From NCBI RefSeq assembly GCF_001748225.1, contig NZ_BDFE01000007.1, positions 1-64,000 on the forward strand: a stretch of 64,000 bases of DNA, read 5' to 3'. Shown piece by piece: positions 17,405 to 29,270 of the stretch. The notes under the pieces were generated by a model. That model saw nothing but the letters and a program-made list of their open reading frames with translations. It did not search any database and was not told the origin of the DNA. The number at the start of each line of letters is the position of its first letter. Positions within the stretch are counted from its first letter, which is position 1. Both the position numbers and the translations under genes were made by a program. This DNA is from Desulfoplanes formicivorans (lineage in GTDB: Bacteria > Desulfobacterota > Desulfovibrionia > Desulfovibrionales > Desulfomicrobiaceae).

Positions 17405-19855
17405 TCACTGGGGTTGAACCCGGGTATCATCCTGAAACAGGGTTGAAGCCAAAGGCACGATATGCTCCTTGCCGCAGAACAGGGTTTCGGCCGAGGTGTT
17501 GACCAATGCCCTGCAAAGCACGTCATCAAGGTGATCCACACAGGTGATTTCGATATCCTTCAAAATGGCCTCGGGAACTTCCTTCAAATCGGCCTCGTTA
17601 TCCGCCGGAATGATCACATTCTTGATGCCGCCCCGATGGGCAGCCAGGAGTTTCTCACGCAATCCGCCGATGGGCAGAACCCGACCCCGCAGGGTAATCT
17701 CCCCGGTCATGGCCACATCATTGCGCACCGGAATATGCAACAGAGCGGAAATAAGACTGGTTGCCAGGGTAACCCCGGCAGACGGACCATCCTTGGGCGT
17801 TGCGCCTTCGGGCACGTGCACGTGGATGTCCACTTCCTTGTAAAAATCCGAACGCAGTCCGAACATTTCCCCCCGGGATCGGATATAACTGAGGGCTGCC
17901 CGGGCGCTTTCCTGCATGACATCACCTAGCTTGCCCGTAATCTCGATTTTGCCCGAACCCGGCATGAGCGCCACTTCCACCAGAAGGAGTTCCCCGCCCA
18001 CACGTGTCCAGGCAAGCCCCGTGCACACCCCGACCAGGGGTTTGTCCTCGCCCACCTCGTGACGAACCTTGGGCACGCCCAGATAGGAACGGACATTGGT
18101 CTTGGTCACGGCAATGCTCTTGCCTTCCAGAGACTTGTCCTCAACGATCCTGCGGGCGATCTTCCGGCAAACCGAAGCGATTTCGCGTTCAAGATTCCTG
18201 ACCCCGGCTTCCCGGGTGTATCTGCGGATGATCTCCTGAACCGCTCCCTTGGACATATTCACGGAAACATTGGCCAATCCGTTGGCCTCAAGCTGCTTGG
18301 CCAGAAGGAAATCCATGGCAATGCAGGTCTTTTCCGTCTCCAGATACCCGGGAATCTCTATGATCTCCATGCGATCCTGCAAGGGCTCGGGGATGGAGGC
18401 AAGGCTGTTGGCCGTGGTGATGAAAAAAATGCGGGACAGATCATAGTCCAGATCCAGATAATGATCGCTAAAAGCGTAATTTTGCTCGGGATCTAGGACT
18501 TCCAGCAAGGCGGCCGAGGGATCACCGCGAAAATCCGTGCTCATCTTGTCCACCTCGTCCAGGCAGAAGACCGGATTGCTGGAAGAAACCCGCTTCAAAG
18601 ACTGGATAATCTTTCCGGGCAGGGCCCCCACATAGGTTCTCCGATGGCCACGGATCTCGGCTTCGTCCCGCACCCCGCCCAGAGACAGACGGACAAACTC
18701 CCGTCCCATGGCCCGGGCAATGGATTTGGACAACGAGGTCTTGCCCACCCCAGGAGGCCCCACAAGGCACAAGATGGGTCCCTTGACCTTGTCCACCAGG
18801 GCCTGCACGGCCAGATATTCCAGGATGCGCTCCTTGGGCTTTTTCAGGCCGTAATGATCTTCGTCCAGGATCTTCTGGGCCGCGTGAATGTCGATCTCAC
18901 CTTCCCTGATCCGGTTCCAGGGCAGACTCAGAATCCAATCCACATAATTTCTGATGACCCCGTGTTCGGCCGACGACGGCGGAATGCGCCGCAGCTTGCC
19001 GATCTCTTCCCGAGCACGCTCACGGGCCTCTTGGGGCATATCCATGGCATCAAGGGTTTCTTCCAGTTCCTGAAATTCGGACTGGAGATCGTGGTCATGC
19101 CCCATTTCCTTGTGGATGGCCTTGAGCTGTTCCCCCAGATAATACTCTTTCTGGTTGCGTTCCATCTGCTTCTTGACCCGGGACTTGATCTTGCGTTCCA
19201 GATCATACACCTCGATTTCCTCTTGCAGAAAAGCATACACCTTTTCCAAACGCTCCACAGGATGGAGCTCTTCGAGAACCGTCTGCTTTTTCTGAAAATC
19301 AAGGCGCAGATGAGGCATTATTGAATCAGCCAGTCGTCCTGGATAATGAAGGGAGGAAATGGCCAGGATGCTTTCCTTGGCCATTTTCTGATTGATCCTG
19401 GCGTATTCCTTGAGGGCATCCTGGGTCACGCGAACCAGGGCCTCTGACTCGGCGGTCTGGGTATCCACTTCGGGCAAAACAGCCACGTCAGCCATGGGTA
19501 CCGCAGAATCCAGGCCCGTGATGTCACTGACCCGGGCCCGGTACAATCCCTCGAAAAGGACCTTGATGGTGCCGTCAGGCAGCTTGAGCATCTGCAGGAT
19601 CTTGCTCACCGTTCCAACATCATAAAGGTCCCCGGTCTGGGGGGTCTCGATGTTGGCATCACGCTGGGCAACAAGAAAGATTTCCTTGCCGTGCTCCTCT
19701 ATGGCCGTTTCAATGGCCCTGATGGAAGATTTGCGACCAACAAAAAGAGGAATGATGGCCCGGGGGAACATAACCACTTCCCGCAGGGACATGAGCGGCA
19801 AATGCAGCGGGGAATCACTCTCTTCAGGTCGTGAGGACGTGTAAAGTGTGGACAT
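17405..19855 (-). CDS. lon: ATP-dependent protease Lon (816 aa)
   Basis: Degrades damaged and regulatory proteins in the cytoplasm. In order: the LON substrate-binding N-domain ([13 protein letters not shown]), coiled coil, AAA+ domain with Walker [10 protein letters not shown], and the protease domain with catalytic Ser in PKDGPSAG and Lys in [13 protein letters not shown]. Full family length. It follows clpX with a 122-base gap, completing a tig-clpP-clpX-lon block. Confidence 0.97.
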   Translation of the reverse strand: MSTLYTSSRPEESDSPLHLPLMSLREVVMFPRAIIPLFVGRKSSIRAIETAIEEHGKEIFLVAQRDANIETPQTGDLYDVGTVSKILQMLKLPDGTIKVLFEGLYRARVSDITGLDSAVPMADVAVLPEVDTQTAESEALVRVTQDALKEYARINQKMAKESILAISSLHYPGRLADSIMPHLRLDFQKKQTVLEELHPVERLEKVYAFLQEEIEVYDLERKIKSRVKKQMERNQKEYYLGEQLKAIHKEMGHDHDLQSEFQELEETLDAMDMPQEARERAREEIGKLRRIPPSSAEHGVIRNYVDWILSLPWNRIREGEIDIHAAQKILDEDHYGLKKPKERILEYLAVQALVDKVKGPILCLVGPPGVGKTSLSKSIARAMGREFVRLSLGGVRDEAEIRGHRRTYVGALPGKIIQSLKRVSSSNPVFCLDEVDKMSTDFRGDPSAALLEVLDPEQNYAFSDHYLDLDYDLSRIFFITTANSLASIPEPLQDRMEIIEIPGYLETEKTCIAMDFLLAKQLEANGLANVSVNMSKGAVQEIIRRYTREAGVRNLEREIASVCRKIARRIVEDKSLEGKSIAVTKTNVRSYLGVPKVRHEVGEDKPLVGVCTGLAWTRVGGELLLVEVALMPGSGKIEITGKLGDVMQESARAALSYIRSRGEMFGLRSDFYKEVDIHVHVPEGATPKDGPSAGVTLATSLISALLHIPVRNDVAMTGEITLRGRVLPIGGLREKLLAAHRGGIKNVIIPADNEADLKEVPEAILKDIEITCVDHLDDVLCRALVNTSAETLFCGKEHIVPLASTLFQDDTRVQPQ

Positions 19856-19977
19856 ATGCCTTTTGGTCTAAAATGAAATAATGAAGTTGCAGGTGTCTGG
19901 TTGGACGCATCCGGTCCAGGACCATGCGGCAGGCGCCCGGTCGGGAAGCTTTGACACGGCGCCAAACCGCACAGCAG

Positions 19978-21222
19978 TTAGGCCGACTGGGCCTGTTTGT
20001 CGTACAGAATAATCGGCTCAACCCCGTTTTCAACAACGGACTTGTTGATCACGCATTCCTTGGCGCCTTCCAGGGAAGGAATGGAATACATGACGCCGAG
20101 CATGATCGTTTCCAGAACGTTGCGCAATCCCCTGGCACCGGTCTTGCGTTTGATGGACTTGGCCGCAATGGCCTTGAGGGCGTTCTGGGTAAACGACAGC
20201 TTGACGCCGTCAAGCTCGAGCATTTTCTGATACTGCTTGACCAGGGCGTTCTTGGGTTCGGTCAGGATCCTGACCAGGTCGGACTCGTCAAGTTCCTCAA
20301 GAGAGGTGATGATGGGAATCCGGCCGACAAACTCGGGAATGACCCCGAACTTGATCAGGTCATCGGGATGGACATCCTTGAGCAATTCCGAGGCCTTTTT
20401 CTTGACCCCGACCCCTTCGGCACCAAAGCCCATGACGCTGCCCTGCTGACGCTGCTGCACAATGTTCTCGAGGTTGATAAACGCTCCGCCCAGGATGAAC
20501 AGGATGTTACTCGTATCCAGGCGGATAAATTCCTGCTGGGGGTGCTTGCGGCCGCCCTTGGGCGGTATGTTGGCCACCGTGCCTTCGATGATCTTGAGCA
20601 GGGCCTGCTGTACCCCTTCTCCGGAAACATCCCGGGTGATGGAGGTACTTTCGGACTTTCTGGCGATCTTGTCGATCTCGTCCACATAAATAATTCCCTT
20701 GGAAGCCGCCTCAAGGTCGTAATCCGCATTCTGGACCAGCTGGACAAGAATGTTTTCCACATCCTCACCCACATACCCGGCCTCGGTAAGGGTCGTGGCA
20801 TCGGCAATGGCAAAGGGAACGTTCAGGATTTTGGCCAAGGTCTGGGCGAGCAGGGTCTTGCCGCTCCCCGTGGGACCGATGAGCAGGATGTTGCTCTTGT
20901 CCAGCTCAACGTCATCGGTATCTCCCAGATAGTTGATCCGCTTGTAATGATTGTACACGGCAACGGAAAGAACCCTTTTGGCCATTTCCTGGCCAATGAC
21001 ATAGTCGTTCAGATCCTTGTGGATCTGATCGGGGCGGGGGATTTCGCCGGTTGAGAATGCGTCGTCACCAGCATTGTCCTGCATGATGATTTCCTGGCAC
21101 AGGGCCACGCATTCGTTGCAGATGTAGACGTCGGGACCGGCAATGAGCCGGGCAACCTCCGTCTGAATCTTCCCGCAGAATGAACAGTACAATTCGTCGG
21201 ACTTCTTGGTTCTTTTTGCCAT
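19978..21222 (-). CDS. clpX: ClpXP unfoldase subunit ClpX (414 aa)
   Basis: AAA+ unfoldase that feeds substrates to ClpP. The N-terminal zinc finger has CSFCGK and CNEC cysteine pairs; Walker A is GPTGSGKT and Walker [10 protein letters not shown]. The IGF-type ClpP contact appears as VMGFGAEG. It begins 10 bases after clpP ends. Confidence 0.97.
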   Translation of the reverse strand: MAKRTKKSDELYCSFCGKIQTEVARLIAGPDVYICNECVALCQEIIMQDNAGDDAFSTGEIPRPDQIHKDLNDYVIGQEMAKRVLSVAVYNHYKRINYLGDTDDVELDKSNILLIGPTGSGKTLLAQTLAKILNVPFAIADATTLTEAGYVGEDVENILVQLVQNADYDLEAASKGIIYVDEIDKIARKSESTSITRDVSGEGVQQALLKIIEGTVANIPPKGGRKHPQQEFIRLDTSNILFILGGAFINLENIVQQRQQGSVMGFGAEGVGVKKKASELLKDVHPDDLIKFGVIPEFVGRIPIITSLEELDESDLVRILTEPKNALVKQYQKMLELDGVKLSFTQNALKAIAAKSIKRKTGARGLRNVLETIMLGVMYSIPSLEGAKECVINKSVVENGVEPIILYDKQAQSA

Positions 21223-21232
21223 AATATATCCT

Positions 21233-21841
21233 CTATTCCTGGACGTTCATGGCACTTCTGCTCGCCAGGACCTCGTCAATGATACCGTATGCAGCCGCCT
21301 CGTCGGAACTCATGAAATAATCTCTGTCCGTATCGTTTTCAATCTTGCTCATGTCGGCACCGGTGTGCTTGGAAAGAATCTGGTTCAATGTTGCCTTCAA
21401 ACGAATAATTTCTTTGGCCTGGATGTCAATGTCCGTGGCCTGGCCCTGAAATCCGCCCATGGGCTGATGAATGAGGATTCTGCTATGCGGCAATGCATAT
21501 CGCATACCCGCTTCTCCGGCAGCCAGCAGAACAGCTCCCATGCTGGCGGCCTGACCCATGCACAAGGTGGCCACAGGTGCGGAAATGTACTGCATGGTAT
21601 CGTAGATGGCCAAACCAGCGGTCACGGAACCGCCAGGAGAATTGATATACATGTTGATCTGCTTTTCGGAATTTTCCGATTCCAGAAACAGAAGCTGGGC
21701 ACAGATGAGATTGGCTATATTGTCGTCAATGGGAGTTCCAAGCAGGATGATCCTGTCTCGAAGCAACCGGGAATAAATGTCATAGGCCCTTTCCCCGCGG
21801 CCCGAGGTCTCGATGACAATGGGTACATTATTGGTGACCAT
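21233..21841 (-). CDS. clpP: ATP-dependent Clp protease proteolytic subunit ClpP (202 aa)
   Basis: Serine peptidase barrel. Catalytic Ser is in GQAASMGA, His in [10 protein letters not shown], and Asp in the following helix region. The start at MVTNNVPIV is supported by GGAGGAT directly upstream; the extra 35 codons before it are not part of ClpP. Confidence 0.97.
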   Translation of the reverse strand: MVTNNVPIVIETSGRGERAYDIYSRLLRDRIILLGTPIDDNIANLICAQLLFLESENSEKQINMYINSPGGSVTAGLAIYDTMQYISAPVATLCMGQAASMGAVLLAAGEAGMRYALPHSRILIHQPMGGFQGQATDIDIQAKEIIRLKATLNQILSKHTGADMSKIENDTDRDYFMSSDEAAAYGIIDEVLASRSAMNVQE

Positions 21842-22158
21842 ATGATCCTCCGTTTTGATGGATGGGTCTGCTCGTTGGGTAGGCAGGAGTGTACACGTAA
21901 CCAAACACACTGCAAACAACGTGAAAAAAGGCATGAGGCACGACAATCAACAGCCTGTCCTGGACCGTCTTTGTTCAAGACGACATGTCAGGACTTCGGT
22001 GCAACCACAGGGCAATTGCGTGCAATGATGAAAAATTTGCGGATGAAGAATACAGAAAAGGGCCAGGGAGAACAAGAACTCGCCGGAAGGAAAAAATGCA
22101 AAAACCGGGAGGATGTTTCCCTTCCCCCCGGTCCAAGCGTTACAACGAAACGGAAACG
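21842..22158 (-). other. tig-clpP intergenic region
   Basis: No gene is seen in 317 bases. It contains the tig terminator at its upstream end and the clpP leader, so clpP probably has its own promoter here. Confidence 0.5.
22100..22133 (-). terminator. tig terminator
   Basis: On the minus strand an ACCGGG...CCCGGT stem with GGGA/TCCT continuation is followed by TTTTTGCATTTTTT. Confidence 0.75.
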
Positions 22159-23511
22159 TTAGGCGTCATCCTCGTCGCCGGCCTCCTGGGAAGTCTCGGG
22201 TGCCAGGGCTTCTTCACCGGGAACAATGGTGACATTGGCATGCTCATAGATCAGATCCATGGCCTTGTCCTGGAGAACCCGGTCACGAAGGGGAACCATG
22301 AGATTGTTCTGCTCGTAATAATCCTTGAGGGCGTTGAAGTCCTGACCGGTCTGCATGGCCATCTTCTGGAGCATGAAATCAACTTCCTGCGGATCAACCT
22401 TGATCTCTTCCTCCTCCGCCACGGCCATGAGAAAAATTTCGGACTTGACGATATCCTCGCACTCCTCACGAAACTGCTCACGCAGTTCTTCGGGCGTCTT
22501 GCCAAGAGATTCCAGACTCTTGCCTTGCTGCTCGGTTCGCTGCCGCAGGGTCTCGACCTTCTGGTCGATATGGGCTTCCACAAGCACGGGCGGGAGCTCG
22601 AATTCCACCTGGCTCTTGAGCTCGTCCAGCAGTTTTTTCTGGGCAGCACTCTTGTGGAGGTCCTTGCGAGACCGCTCATAGGACTTGGTGATCATGTCAC
22701 GCAATTCGTCCATGGTCGAGCATCCACCGGCATGACTGGCAAAAGCATCATTGAGCTCGGGAAGCTTTTTCGTCTTGATGGCGTGCAAGGTGACCTTCAT
22801 CTCCACTTCCTGTCCGGCAAGATCCTTGTTCAGGAAGTCCTCGGGAAAAACAACAATGCCTGAACCTTCTTCCCCGGCCTTGAGTTTCGTGACAATGGCT
22901 TCGAAACTCTCCAGGGCACTGCCTTCGCCGAGTCGGAGCTCAAAGTTTTCAGCCTTGACGGTTTCAAGGGGTTCGCCATCCTTGTAGCCCTGAAAATCAA
23001 TCATGACCACATCACCGTTCTGAGCGGTACGCGGCTCGTCCACCCTGGTCAGGGTTGCGGAATTCTCGCGCATGCGCTCCAGAACCTGATCAACCTCTTC
23101 GGGCTTGATGACCACCTCTTCCTCTTCCACGGCCAGGCCCTTGTATTCGGGCAGATCAAAGGAGGGCACCACCTCAAAGGAAAAGGAATACTCATAGGGT
23201 TTCCCCTTTTCCAGAAGTTCCGCGCCCTTGGGGTTCATATCCAACCGTCCCAGAGGAGTGACTTCCATCTCGTTGAGGATGGTATTGATATGATAATTGA
23301 GCAGATCCTGGGTGGCCTCGCTGTACAGCTTCTTGCCGTAACGGCCTTCAATGATCGCTGCCGGGACCTTGCCCTTCCGGAACCCCTTGATCTCCACATC
23401 ACGACGGTACAAGGCTATGGTTGCCTGGATGGAGGCGTTGACCTCCTCCTCGGGGACCACGACATTGACGGTTCTCTTGACCGGGCTGACTTCTTCCACA
23501 GTGTATTCCAT
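22159..23511 (-). CDS. tig: Trigger factor (450 aa)
   Basis: Ribosome-associated chaperone and prolyl isomerase. The N-terminal ribosome-binding region carries GFRKGKVP; the FKBP-type domain starts at GDVVMIDFQGYKDGEP; a long helical C-terminal chaperone domain and an acidic tail follow. The start was set at MEYTVEE (10 bases after AGGAGG); an ATG three codons earlier is too close to the same site. tRNA-Leu lies 68 bases upstream. Confidence 0.95.
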   Translation of the reverse strand: MEYTVEEVSPVKRTVNVVVPEEEVNASIQATIALYRRDVEIKGFRKGKVPAAIIEGRYGKKLYSEATQDLLNYHINTILNEMEVTPLGRLDMNPKGAELLEKGKPYEYSFSFEVVPSFDLPEYKGLAVEEEEVVIKPEEVDQVLERMRENSATLTRVDEPRTAQNGDVVMIDFQGYKDGEPLETVKAENFELRLGEGSALESFEAIVTKLKAGEEGSGIVVFPEDFLNKDLAGQEVEMKVTLHAIKTKKLPELNDAFASHAGGCSTMDELRDMITKSYERSRKDLHKSAAQKKLLDELKSQVEFELPPVLVEAHIDQKVETLRQRTEQQGKSLESLGKTPEELREQFREECEDIVKSEIFLMAVAEEEEIKVDPQEVDFMLQKMAMQTGQDFNALKDYYEQNNLMVPLRDRVLQDKAMDLIYEHANVTIVPGEEALAPETSQEAGDEDDA

Positions 23512-23579
23512 GAAAAACATTTCCTCCTTATATATGCAACGACCAGGACAGCGCATGGCCTGCGGGGTGTCACGAACAG

Positions 23580-23662
23580 TGGTGCGAGAGGAGAGACTCG
23601 AACTCTCACGGTCACCCGCTGGCTCCTAAGGCCAGTGCGTCTACCAATTCCGCCACTCTCGC
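23580..23662 (-). tRNA. tRNA-Leu (anticodon UAG)
   Basis: Acceptor GCGAGAG pairs with CTCTCGC, then discriminator A and an encoded CCA. The D-arm GGCGGAATTGGTAGACGC is typical of leucine tRNAs, the anticodon stem CTGGC/GCCAG holds loop CTTAGGA (anticodon TAG), there is a long variable arm and a T-loop TTCGAGT. It reads codon CUA. Confidence 0.96.
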
Positions 23663-23703
23663 AAGTTATAAAGTCGGCTTTGTAAACAGGGACCCGTAAG
23701 GTG

Positions 23704-24525
23704 TCAACATGTGAAATGAGACACGAACGGAGCCAGATGGTTGGTGGGACCGTCTCCCTTGCCCAGATCAAACCCCGTGTCCAGAGCCGCGACCAGGTAC
23801 TCCTGACCGAGTCTGACGGCCTGTTCCAGTTCACATCCCCGGGCAAGATATGCAGCAATGGCCGCAGACAAGGTGCATCCCGTGCCATGGGCATTGTGGG
23901 TATCGATTCTCTCATGCTCAAGAGGTACGGGAGCTGTTCCGGGAATTCCCAGCCAATCAACCATGACATCCCCCTGGAAATGACCGCCCTTGATGAGGAC
24001 GGCCTTGGCTCCCATGTCCATCAACCTGTTGATGGCCTCGGCAATATCCCTGGGCGTGGAAATGGACATGCCCGTCAGGGTCTCGGCCTCGGGTCGGTTT
24101 GGAGTGAGCAGACCGGCCAGGGGAATGATCCGTTTTTTCAGGGCTGCAACAGCATCTTCTTCAAGAAGCCGGTGCCCGCTTTGACTCACGCAGACCGGAT
24201 CGACCACCAAGGGAAACGGCACCTTTTCAAGGATCGGTGTCATGGCTTCAATGATCCCGGCCGAGAAGAGCATCCCGGTCTTGGCCGCCCTGATGGGAAA
24301 ATCATCTAGCACCACGGTCAGCTGCTGGGCCACGAATTCAGGAGATGCAGGCTCGATGCCGTACACCCCGGTAGTATTCTGGGCCGTCAAGGCGGTAATC
24401 ACCGAAAGCCCGTAGGTCCCGAGCACGGTCATGGTCTTGAGATCGGCCTGAATGCCTGCCCCGCCGCCGGAATCAGACCCGGCAATGGTCAGCACACATG
24501 GTGGAACATAGGTTGAATGTGACAT
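23704..24525 (-). CDS. thiD: Hydroxymethylpyrimidine/phosphomethylpyrimidine kinase (273 aa)
   Basis: Thiamine biosynthesis: phosphorylates HMP and then HMP-P. Ribokinase fold with the signature IAGSDSGGGAGIQADLKT near the N-terminus, LTPNRPEAETL in the middle and the anion-hole DTHNAHGTGCTLSAAIA near the end. Start from AGGAGGACC before MSHSTYVPP. It may be co-transcribed with tRNA-Leu and tig. Confidence 0.93.
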   Translation of the reverse strand: MSHSTYVPPCVLTIAGSDSGGGAGIQADLKTMTVLGTYGLSVITALTAQNTTGVYGIEPASPEFVAQQLTVVLDDFPIRAAKTGMLFSAGIIEAMTPILEKVPFPLVVDPVCVSQSGHRLLEEDAVAALKKRIIPLAGLLTPNRPEAETLTGMSISTPRDIAEAINRLMDMGAKAVLIKGGHFQGDVMVDWLGIPGTAPVPLEHERIDTHNAHGTGCTLSAAIAAYLARGCELEQAVRLGQEYLVAALDTGFDLGKGDGPTNHLAPFVSHFTC

Positions 24526-24611
24526 GAAAGGTCCTCCTGAAACCCGTTGCGAATACAAAAGGCAGAAGCAGCACTCAAAATGATGGTCGCCCTGCCATGG
24601 GGCAGATGTCT

Positions 24612-25775
24612 TCAGATGGCCGCATCAAGAAGCATGTTGTCGCGATGAATGGTCTCGGGATAGGACGCATGCCCGAGGATGGTTTCGATCTCCGAGGTGT
24701 TACGTCCCTTGATGCGTCTGAGTTCTTCGGCCGTGTAGTTGGTCACTCCCACTCCGATGGACCGACCGGACACGTCTTCGATCCGGACCATGTCTCCCAT
24801 GCCGAAATCGCCCTGCACATCGGCTATGCCCGCGGGAAGCAAACTCTTGCCGTGATCCGTCAGAGCGCACACCGCCCCCTGGTCAATGACAATGGTTCCA
24901 CCGGGATCAAGGTTGTAGGCCATCCAGAACTTTCTTCGTGAGATACTGCGAGCCTCGGGCATGATCCAGGTTCCCAGTTCTTCTCCGGCAAACACCTTTT
25001 CCAGACCGAAACGGGTCTTGCCCGAGAGAATCAAGGTGGGCACCCCCAGCTGGGCCGCACGCCGAGCAGCAAGGAGCTTACTGTACATGCCCCCGGTTCC
25101 GCTTCCTGTCTTGCCCCGGCAGATGTTCGCCAGGGGCATGGACGCTATATCCTCTATGTAGGGAAGAAAACAGGCATCGGGATTCTCAAGGGGATTGTCC
25201 GTGAACACCCCGTCGGCCGAGGTCAGATTGATGAACAGGTCCGCTTCCACCGCATTGAGGATCAGGGCAGCCAGGGCGTCATTGTCCCCGAACTTGAGCT
25301 CGTGCACGGCAACAGTATCATTCTCGTTGACAATGGGGATCACCCTCCACCCCAGGAGCATGGACAGGGTATTTCTGGCATTGAGGAATCTTTCCCGATC
25401 CTGGAGATCAGCCCGAGTCAGCAGAACCTGGGCGGTCACGGTATCGTAACGGGCAAAGGCCTCGTCATAAAAATGCATGAGCCGGCTCTGGCCAATGGCC
25501 GAGGTTGCCTGCTTGTAGGCCAGATCCTGACGAGCATGACACGAACCCATGACCCGACAGCCTGCAGCCACCGCGCCCGAGGAAACAAGCACCAGATCAA
25601 TGCCCTTGTCATGCAGACCGGCCATTTGGTCGGCCAACCGGTTGACCACGCGCAGATCCAGCCCGTTGCTTCCCGTCAGGACCGCGCTCCCCACCTTGAT
25701 GACCACACGCTTGGCATGGGTCAGAACATCACGGCGTGCCTTCTGGCAATCACTCATCACTGCTGATCGGGACAT
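24612..25775 (-). CDS. proB: Glutamate 5-kinase with PUA domain (387 aa)
   Basis: First step of proline synthesis: glutamate to glutamyl-5-phosphate. The amino-acid kinase domain begins VVIKVGSAVLTGSNGLDL and includes IPIVNENDTVAV and GTGGMYSKLLAAR (substrate loop). A C-terminal PUA domain starts near GTIVIDQGA. It begins six bases after the end of obgE, as in the conserved obgE-proB pairing. Confidence 0.95.
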   Translation of the reverse strand: MSRSAVMSDCQKARRDVLTHAKRVVIKVGSAVLTGSNGLDLRVVNRLADQMAGLHDKGIDLVLVSSGAVAAGCRVMGSCHARQDLAYKQATSAIGQSRLMHFYDEAFARYDTVTAQVLLTRADLQDRERFLNARNTLSMLLGWRVIPIVNENDTVAVHELKFGDNDALAALILNAVEADLFINLTSADGVFTDNPLENPDACFLPYIEDIASMPLANICRGKTGSGTGGMYSKLLAARRAAQLGVPTLILSGKTRFGLEKVFAGEELGTWIMPEARSISRRKFWMAYNLDPGGTIVIDQGAVCALTDHGKSLLPAGIADVQGDFGMGDMVRIEDVSGRSIGVGVTNYTAEELRRIKGRNTSEIETILGHASYPETIHRDNMLLDAAI

Positions 25776-25781
25776 GTTGCC

Positions 25782-27140
<1,359 letters not shown>

Positions 27141-27410
27141 CTAGGCCGATACGGGCACAATGTGTACCCTGCTCTTGACCTTTTTCTTGCGACGATACTT
27201 TTCGTATTCGACCACGCCGTCGCACAAGGCGAACAAGGTATAATCCTTGCCCATGCCGACGTTCTTGCCGGGATGAACCTTGGTTCCCAGCTGACGGACC
27301 AGAATATTGCCTGCCAAAACCTGCTGTCCGCCGAATTTTTTGACGCCCCGTCTCTGACCGGCACTGTCGCGGCCATTGCGGGAGCTACCGCCTGCTTTCT
27401 TATGTGCCAT
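27141..27410 (-). CDS. rpmA: 50S ribosomal protein L27 (89 aa)
   Basis: Small basic protein near the peptidyl transferase centre. Begins [16 protein letters not shown] and carries [16 protein letters not shown], both characteristic. It starts 12 bases after rplU. Confidence 0.97.
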   Translation of the reverse strand: MAHKKAGGSSRNGRDSAGQRRGVKKFGGQQVLAGNILVRQLGTKVHPGKNVGMGKDYTLFALCDGVVEYEKYRRKKKVKSRVHIVPVSA

Positions 27411-27422
27411 GGTGCCGCCCTC

Positions 27423-27734
27423 CTAGGCCTGGATCGCCGTCACTTTGAGAGTTGTGAAATCCTGACGATGGCCCTGCTTTTTTCTGTAATCTTTGCGCCG
27501 TTTCTTCTTGAAGACGATGATCTTCTTGTCCCGACCATGCTCAACCACCTGGCAGGTCACCTTGGCACCATCGACATAAGGGGTGCCGATCTTGAGATCT
27601 TCACCTTCACCGGCCATCAAAACCTTATCCAAAGAGAGCTCGGAACCGGCCTCGGCGTCCATCTTGGCAACCTTGACGGTAAGGCCCTCTTGTACTCGAA
27701 ACTGTTTTCCACCTGCTTCAACTATAGCGAACAT
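27423..27734 (-). CDS. rplU: 50S ribosomal protein L21 (103 aa)
   Basis: Begins MFAIVEAGGKQFRVQEG and ends with the basic RRKDYRKKQGHRQDFTTLKV tail of L21. GGAGGTAACGAAA precedes the start; an in-frame codon five residues earlier lies inside the ribosome binding site. Confidence 0.97.
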   Translation of the reverse strand: MFAIVEAGGKQFRVQEGLTVKVAKMDAEAGSELSLDKVLMAGEGEDLKIGTPYVDGAKVTCQVVEHGRDKKIIVFKKKRRKDYRKKQGHRQDFTTLKVTAIQA

Positions 27735-27763
27735 TTTCGTTACCTCCAAAGAATGAAACGTGG

Positions 27764-27793
27764 GTACTAGTCCTTTTTCCGGCTATCCGTCAA
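27764..27793 (-). promoter_or_regulatory. Candidate sigma-70 promoter of rplU-rpmA
   Basis: On the minus strand TTGACG (27788-27793) and TAGTAC (27764-27769) are 18 bases apart, about 30 bases before the rplU start. The -10 match is only partial. Confidence 0.4.
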
Positions 27794-27878
27794 GGACTTT
27801 TTCATTTCCTGGCAAACCGGACCGTTGTGTCACCCTCTTGCCCGAAAACCCTTGTGCCCTGCGTTGCAATCCAACAGG

Positions 27879-28619
27879 CTATGCCCGGGCAACAACCAGG
27901 ACATCCACCCGTCCGGCACCGCACGCACGCAGGGCCCGGGCACACGAGGTCAGGGTCGAGCCCGTTGTCATGACATCATCCACCAGCAGGACGCGCTTGT
28001 TCTCGAGCCGCCTGCCCCGAACAGCAAAGGCGCCCTTGAGGTTGCTGCGCCGGGCCTTTTTGCCCAGCCCCCTTTGAGCCCTGGTGTTACGCACACGAAC
28101 AAGGGAACGGACGTCCACCTCGGGTCCCCAAACCGGAACCAGTCTGCGGGCCAGCTCCAGGCTCTGGTTGAATCCTCGTTCCTGTAACCGCCGGGGATGC
28201 AGGGGAACAGGCACAATCACGTCTGCAGGCTGTATGTCATGAAGAACACCCCCCTGAAGAAGCATCCTTCCAAGGAGGGTAACCAGAGGCAATCGGGCAT
28301 TGAACTTGAAATCCGTGATCATCGACCGGACCAGTCCGGAATAGGGGCCAAAGAAACCCAGGGAAGACCATGGACGGGGAGAACGCCTGCAGTCCGAGCA
28401 CAGATACACCTCCATGCTGTCTGAAGGATAGCACATCCCGCATCCAGGGCAATATCCCCGGGTTTGGGGCCGGATATCAGCCAGGCAGTCCGGACACAAT
28501 TCAGGGAACACGGAATCACGCTGCACAATTCGACGTCCACAGATCAGACACCTGCGCCCCGCAGCCAGAGCAAACTGTTGCACAATCCCGCGTATCCGGT
28601 CCAAGACTCCGGTGTTCAT
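27879..28619 (-). CDS. ComF-family phosphoribosyltransferase-like protein (246 aa)
   Basis: The N-terminal zinc-ribbon has four CxxC-type pairs (CLICGRR, CPDC, CPGCGMC, CSDC). The C-terminal phosphoribosyltransferase domain has the PRPP loop VLLVDDVMTTGSTL and PVPLHPRRLQERGFNQS. The family is linked to DNA uptake in transformable bacteria, but many members are in species with no known competence; role here unknown. Confidence 0.9.
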   Translation of the reverse strand: MNTGVLDRIRGIVQQFALAAGRRCLICGRRIVQRDSVFPELCPDCLADIRPQTRGYCPGCGMCYPSDSMEVYLCSDCRRSPRPWSSLGFFGPYSGLVRSMITDFKFNARLPLVTLLGRMLLQGGVLHDIQPADVIVPVPLHPRRLQERGFNQSLELARRLVPVWGPEVDVRSLVRVRNTRAQRGLGKKARRSNLKGAFAVRGRRLENKRVLLVDDVMTTGSTLTSCARALRACGAGRVDVLVVARA

Positions 28620-28631
28620 ACCGGCCTCACA

Positions 28632-29270
28632 TCATCCCCTGTGTCTGACGGCTTGTTTCCATGCCTCACGGCCAAGAGACCGCATCCGGCCCAGGGCCGC
28701 TGCGCTGGCCATAAAATCGCCAGGATCATCCATGGATCGAAACAGTTCGGGATCGTGCAGGGAAAACCCGAACACATCCAGAAAATATTTCAGGGTCAAG
28801 AGGCTTCCCTTAAACAGGTTCTCCCCACGGGGACGCCCTGCACACAACGCCACATACGCCCGCCGCCGCGGCAGCGGCACACTGGCCTGATCCCTGTTGG
28901 GCAAACAAACATACCGGCTCTGCCCCCTGTCAATGAACCCCTTGAACAGGGCCGGAACATGATAGAAATAAATGGGTGCGGCAAACAGGACAAAGGGGGC
29001 CGCCTCCATGCAGGCAAACAGGGATTCCACATCATCCCTGTTCCGTAAAATGCACCTGCCTGACGGGTTGCAGGCCGAACACCCCTTGCACGGCAGAATC
29101 TTCTGGTCGCGAAGATAGACAGTGGTGCTCGTCCCTCCGGATTCCTCAATGCCGGCGGCAAAGGCTCGGGCAGCAGCATCCGAATTGCCTCCGGACCGGG
29201 GGCTGCAGGCAAAAATAATCGGAGGACCCGACACCACGTCCTGACCTGGTGCCATTTCAGGCCGACCCAT
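28632..29270 (-). CDS. Iron-sulfur flavoprotein / NADPH-dependent FMN reductase family (212 aa)
   Basis: Flavodoxin-like fold with the FMN phosphate loop ACSPRSGGNSD near residues 21-31. A compact cysteine motif, Cys61, Cys64, Cys67, Cys73 (CKGCSACNPSGRC), matches the CX2CX2CX4-7C cluster ligand of the iron-sulfur flavoprotein family. The likely role is electron transfer or reduction of small molecules such as O2 or peroxide in anaerobes. Its start (MGRPEMAPG) overlaps the end of the upstream selenoprotein gene by 14 bases, so the two are probably translationally coupled. Confidence 0.82.
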   Translation of the reverse strand: MGRPEMAPGQDVVSGPPIIFACSPRSGGNSDAAARAFAAGIEESGGTSTTVYLRDQKILPCKGCSACNPSGRCILRNRDDVESLFACMEAAPFVLFAAPIYFYHVPALFKGFIDRGQSRYVCLPNRDQASVPLPRRRAYVALCAGRPRGENLFKGSLLTLKYFLDVFGFSLHDPELFRSMDDPGDFMASAAALGRMRSLGREAWKQAVRHRG